This document shows, in pieces, positions 62,453 through 64,000 of a stretch of 64,000 bases of DNA. A program made the position numbers and the translations under genes. Each line of letters opens with the position of its first letter. The first letter of the stretch is position 1. Below the pieces are notes generated by a model that was not told the origin of the DNA, made no database searches, and saw only the letters and a program-made list of their open reading frames with translations. This DNA is from Myoxocephalus aenaeus (lineage: Eukaryota > Chordata > Actinopteri > Perciformes > Cottidae), in assembly GCA_038501785.1 (NCBI GenBank), contig JBAMJR010000189.1, forward strand, positions 893,501 through 957,500, in the 5' to 3' direction.

Positions 62453-64000
62453 CAGAATCAGAATCAGAATCAGAATCAGCTTTAATGGCCATGTAAATTT
62501 TCACATACATGGAATTTGACTCCGGTTTCACTGGCTCTCATACTTTTTTCCACACACAATATACGAGATAAATATAAAAATATAAAAAGGACATTAAAGA
62601 CAGTAGTAAAACAACAAAAAAGTGCAGATAGTGCAGATGAAGAGTCTGTTTAACTGTTCATCAGAGTGACGGCCAGTGGGAAGAAGCTGTTTCTGTGTCT
62701 GGTGGTTTTGGCGTACAGTGCTCTGTAGCGCCTACCAGAGGGGAGGAGTTGGAACAGCTTGTGTCCAGGGTGTGAGGGGTCTGTGGTGATCTTTACAGCC
62801 CTCTTCCTGACTCTGTCGGTGTGCAAGTCCAGGATGGAGGGCAGGCTGGAACCAATGGTTCTCTCTGCAGACCTGACGATCCGTTGGAGTCTGACTCTGT
62901 CCTGTTTGGTGGCCGATCCAAACCACACAGTGATGGAGGAGCAGAGGACAGACTGGATGATGGCGGTGTAGAACAGGATCAGCAGCTCCTGAGGCAGGTT
63001 GAACTTCCTGAGCTGGCGCAGGAAGTACAGCCTCTGCTGGGCCTTTTTCCGGATGGTGTTGATGTTGGCAGTCCACTTCAGGTCCCGGGAGATTGTGGAT
63101 CCCAGAAACTTGAAGGTCTCCACCGCAGAAACAGTGCTGTTGTGTATTGTGAGGGGGGGTAGTGTTGGGGGGCTCCTCCTGAAGTCTACTGTCATCTCTA
63201 CAGTTTTGGCCTTGTTCAGCTCCAGGTGGTTCTGACCACACCAGAGAACCAGCTGTTCAACCTCCCGTCTGTACGCAGACTCGTCGCCGTCGCTGATGAG
63301 GCCGATGACCGTTGTGTCGTCTGCGAACTTCAGGAGTTTAACAGATGGGTCCCCTGAGGTGCAGTCGTTGGTGTAGAGGGAGAAGAGCAGTGGAGAGAGC
63401 ACACATCCCTGGGGGGCGCCAGTGCTTATAGTCCGGGTGCTGGATATGATTTTTCCCAGCCTCACCTGCTGCGTCCTGTCTGTCAGGAAGTTTGTGATCC
63501 ACCGGCAGGTGGGGGCTGGCACGGTGAGCTGGGAGAGTTTGGGTTGAAGAACCTCCGGGATGATCGTGTTAAATGCAGAGCTGAAGTCCACAAACAGAAC
63601 CCTTGCATATCTCCCTGGGGAGTCGAGGTGTTGCAGAATATGTTGCAGTCCCATATTAACTGCATCATCCACCGACCTGTTTGCACGGTAGGCAAACTGC
63701 AGGGGGTCCAGCAGGGGCCCTGTGATGTCCTTCAGATGGGTCAACACCAGCCTCTCAAAGGACTTCATGACCACAGACGTCAGGGCGACGGGTCTGTAGT
63801 CATTTAATCCTGTGATGGAGGATTTCTTGGGGACCGGGATGATCAAGGAGCGCTTGAAGCAGGAAGGGACTTCACACAGCTCCAGTGATCGGTTGAAGAT
63901 CTCCGTGAAGATGGGGGCCAGCTGGTCAGCACAGACTTTCAGGCAGGAGGGGGACACACCGTCTGGGCCCGGAGCCTTCCTGATCTTTTGTCTCTGAATG
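62453..64000 (-). mobile_element. CR1/L2/Rex-like LINE, 3' portion
   Basis: Antisense non-LTR retrotransposon. Its 3' terminus is the CAGAAT hexanucleotide array at 62453-62479 (CTGATT/ATTCTG on the element's sense strand), the short tandem tail typical of this LINE group instead of poly-A. About 170 bp of 3' UTR separates it from the ORF stop at 62650. The element continues past the right window edge, so its 5' end and any truncation cannot be judged. It appears little decayed compared with the other LINE fragments in the window. Confidence 0.93.
62650..64000 (-). CDS. LINE ORF2 reverse transcriptase, partial, open frame
   Basis: An uninterrupted frame of about 450 codons enters from the right edge and stops at 62650. 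Visible blocks in order are RKAPGPDGVSPSCL (domain 0/1), SLIIPVPKK, NDYRPVALTSVVMKSFERL, QFAYRANRSVDDAV, VLFVDFSSAFNTI (first catalytic Asp), GAPQGCVLSPLLFSLYTND, KLLKFADDTTVIG (the catalytic F-A-D-D box), FKFLGSTIS, and a thumb/C-terminal region ending FFPLAVTLMNS. In such elements the protein carries an upstream endonuclease and copies the element RNA at the nicked target. The endonuclease lies outside the window. No stop or frameshift is seen, so the copy may be young. The true start codon is beyond the edge. Confidence 0.93.
   Translation of the reverse strand, partial: IQRQKIRKAPGPDGVSPSCLKVCADQLAPIFTEIFNRSLELCEVPSCFKRSLIIPVPKKSSITGLNDYRPVALTSVVMKSFERLVLTHLKDITGPLLDPLQFAYRANRSVDDAVNMGLQHILQHLDSPGRYARVLFVDFSSAFNTIIPEVLQPKLSQLTVPAPTCRWITNFLTDRTQQVRLGKIISSTRTISTGAPQGCVLSPLLFSLYTNDCTSGDPSVKLLKFADDTTVIGLISDGDESAYRREVEQLVLWCGQNHLELNKAKTVEMTVDFRRSPPTLPPLTIHNSTVSAVETFKFLGSTISRDLKWTANINTIRKKAQQRLYFLRQLRKFNLPQELLILFYTAIIQSVLCSSITVWFGSATKQDRVRLQRIVRSAERTIGSSLPSILDLHTDRVRKRAVKITTDPSHPGHKLFQLLPSGRRYRALYAKTTRHRNSFFPLAVTLMNS

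Noticed and set aside
62732..63241. 169-codon frame overlapping the LINE reverse transcriptase
   Set aside because: A shadow of the ORF2 frame on the same strand; it has no motifs of its own.

Overview
The window looks like intronic or intergenic DNA from a teleost fish. It is AT-rich, carries many long CA/TG and AT microsatellites, and holds remnants of repeat families typical of ray-finned fish: CR1/L2/Rex-like LINEs, hAT and PIF/Harbinger DNA transposons, and tRNA-derived SINEs. Family names come from protein motifs and terminal structure read by eye, partly compared with remembered teleost repeats, so subfamily names are not given. I found no complete host protein-coding gene. Most open frames are short and read through simple repeats or transposon debris.

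Layout. 1-4.2 kb: unique DNA with a 75-bp CA array and a 142-bp AT array. 4.2-5.1 kb: antisense LINE remnant. 5.6-5.8 kb: first copy of a dispersed repeat whose second copy lies at 34.4-34.7 kb between transposon-like ends. 7.1-7.3 kb: 84-bp tandem duplication. 10.4-11.6 kb: truncated terminal-repeat element, then a complete non-autonomous hAT with a perfect 8-bp target duplication. 13.7-14.0 kb: SINE. 15.9-16.4 kb: tRNA-like SINE head split by a hAT insertion with a perfect 8-bp target duplication. 19.4-21.3 kb: CA array, long hairpin, L2-like LINE remnant and dispersed repeats. 21.8-22.3 kb: PIF/Harbinger-like element with a TAA duplication, holding the start of a MADF/Myb-like protein. 22.3-34.3 kb: mostly unique, with a possible 18-nt microexon (29942-29959), a GC-rich exon-like block near 25.3 kb and a perfect 16-bp hairpin near 31.1 kb. 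34.8-46.6 kb: mostly unique with several TG/CA/AT arrays. 46.7-48.1 kb: internally deleted hAT with a broken BED-finger transposase. 48.3-49.1 kb: a second, unrelated hAT transposase remnant (TTF finger and DUF4371-like) split by a LINE 3' end. 49.1-62.4 kb: mostly unique, with two dispersed repeats. 62.45-64.0 kb: 3' end of an antisense LINE with an uninterrupted reverse transcriptase frame that leaves the window.

The transposon proteins are unrelated relics and do not form a pathway. The long low-repeat stretches with AT-rich, homeodomain-like sites could hold long-range regulatory DNA or a very large intron. The best sign of a host gene is the microexon candidate. I see no clear evidence of a new multi-gene system; the most informative items are the nested and dated transposon insertions, the microexon candidate and the perfect hairpins.
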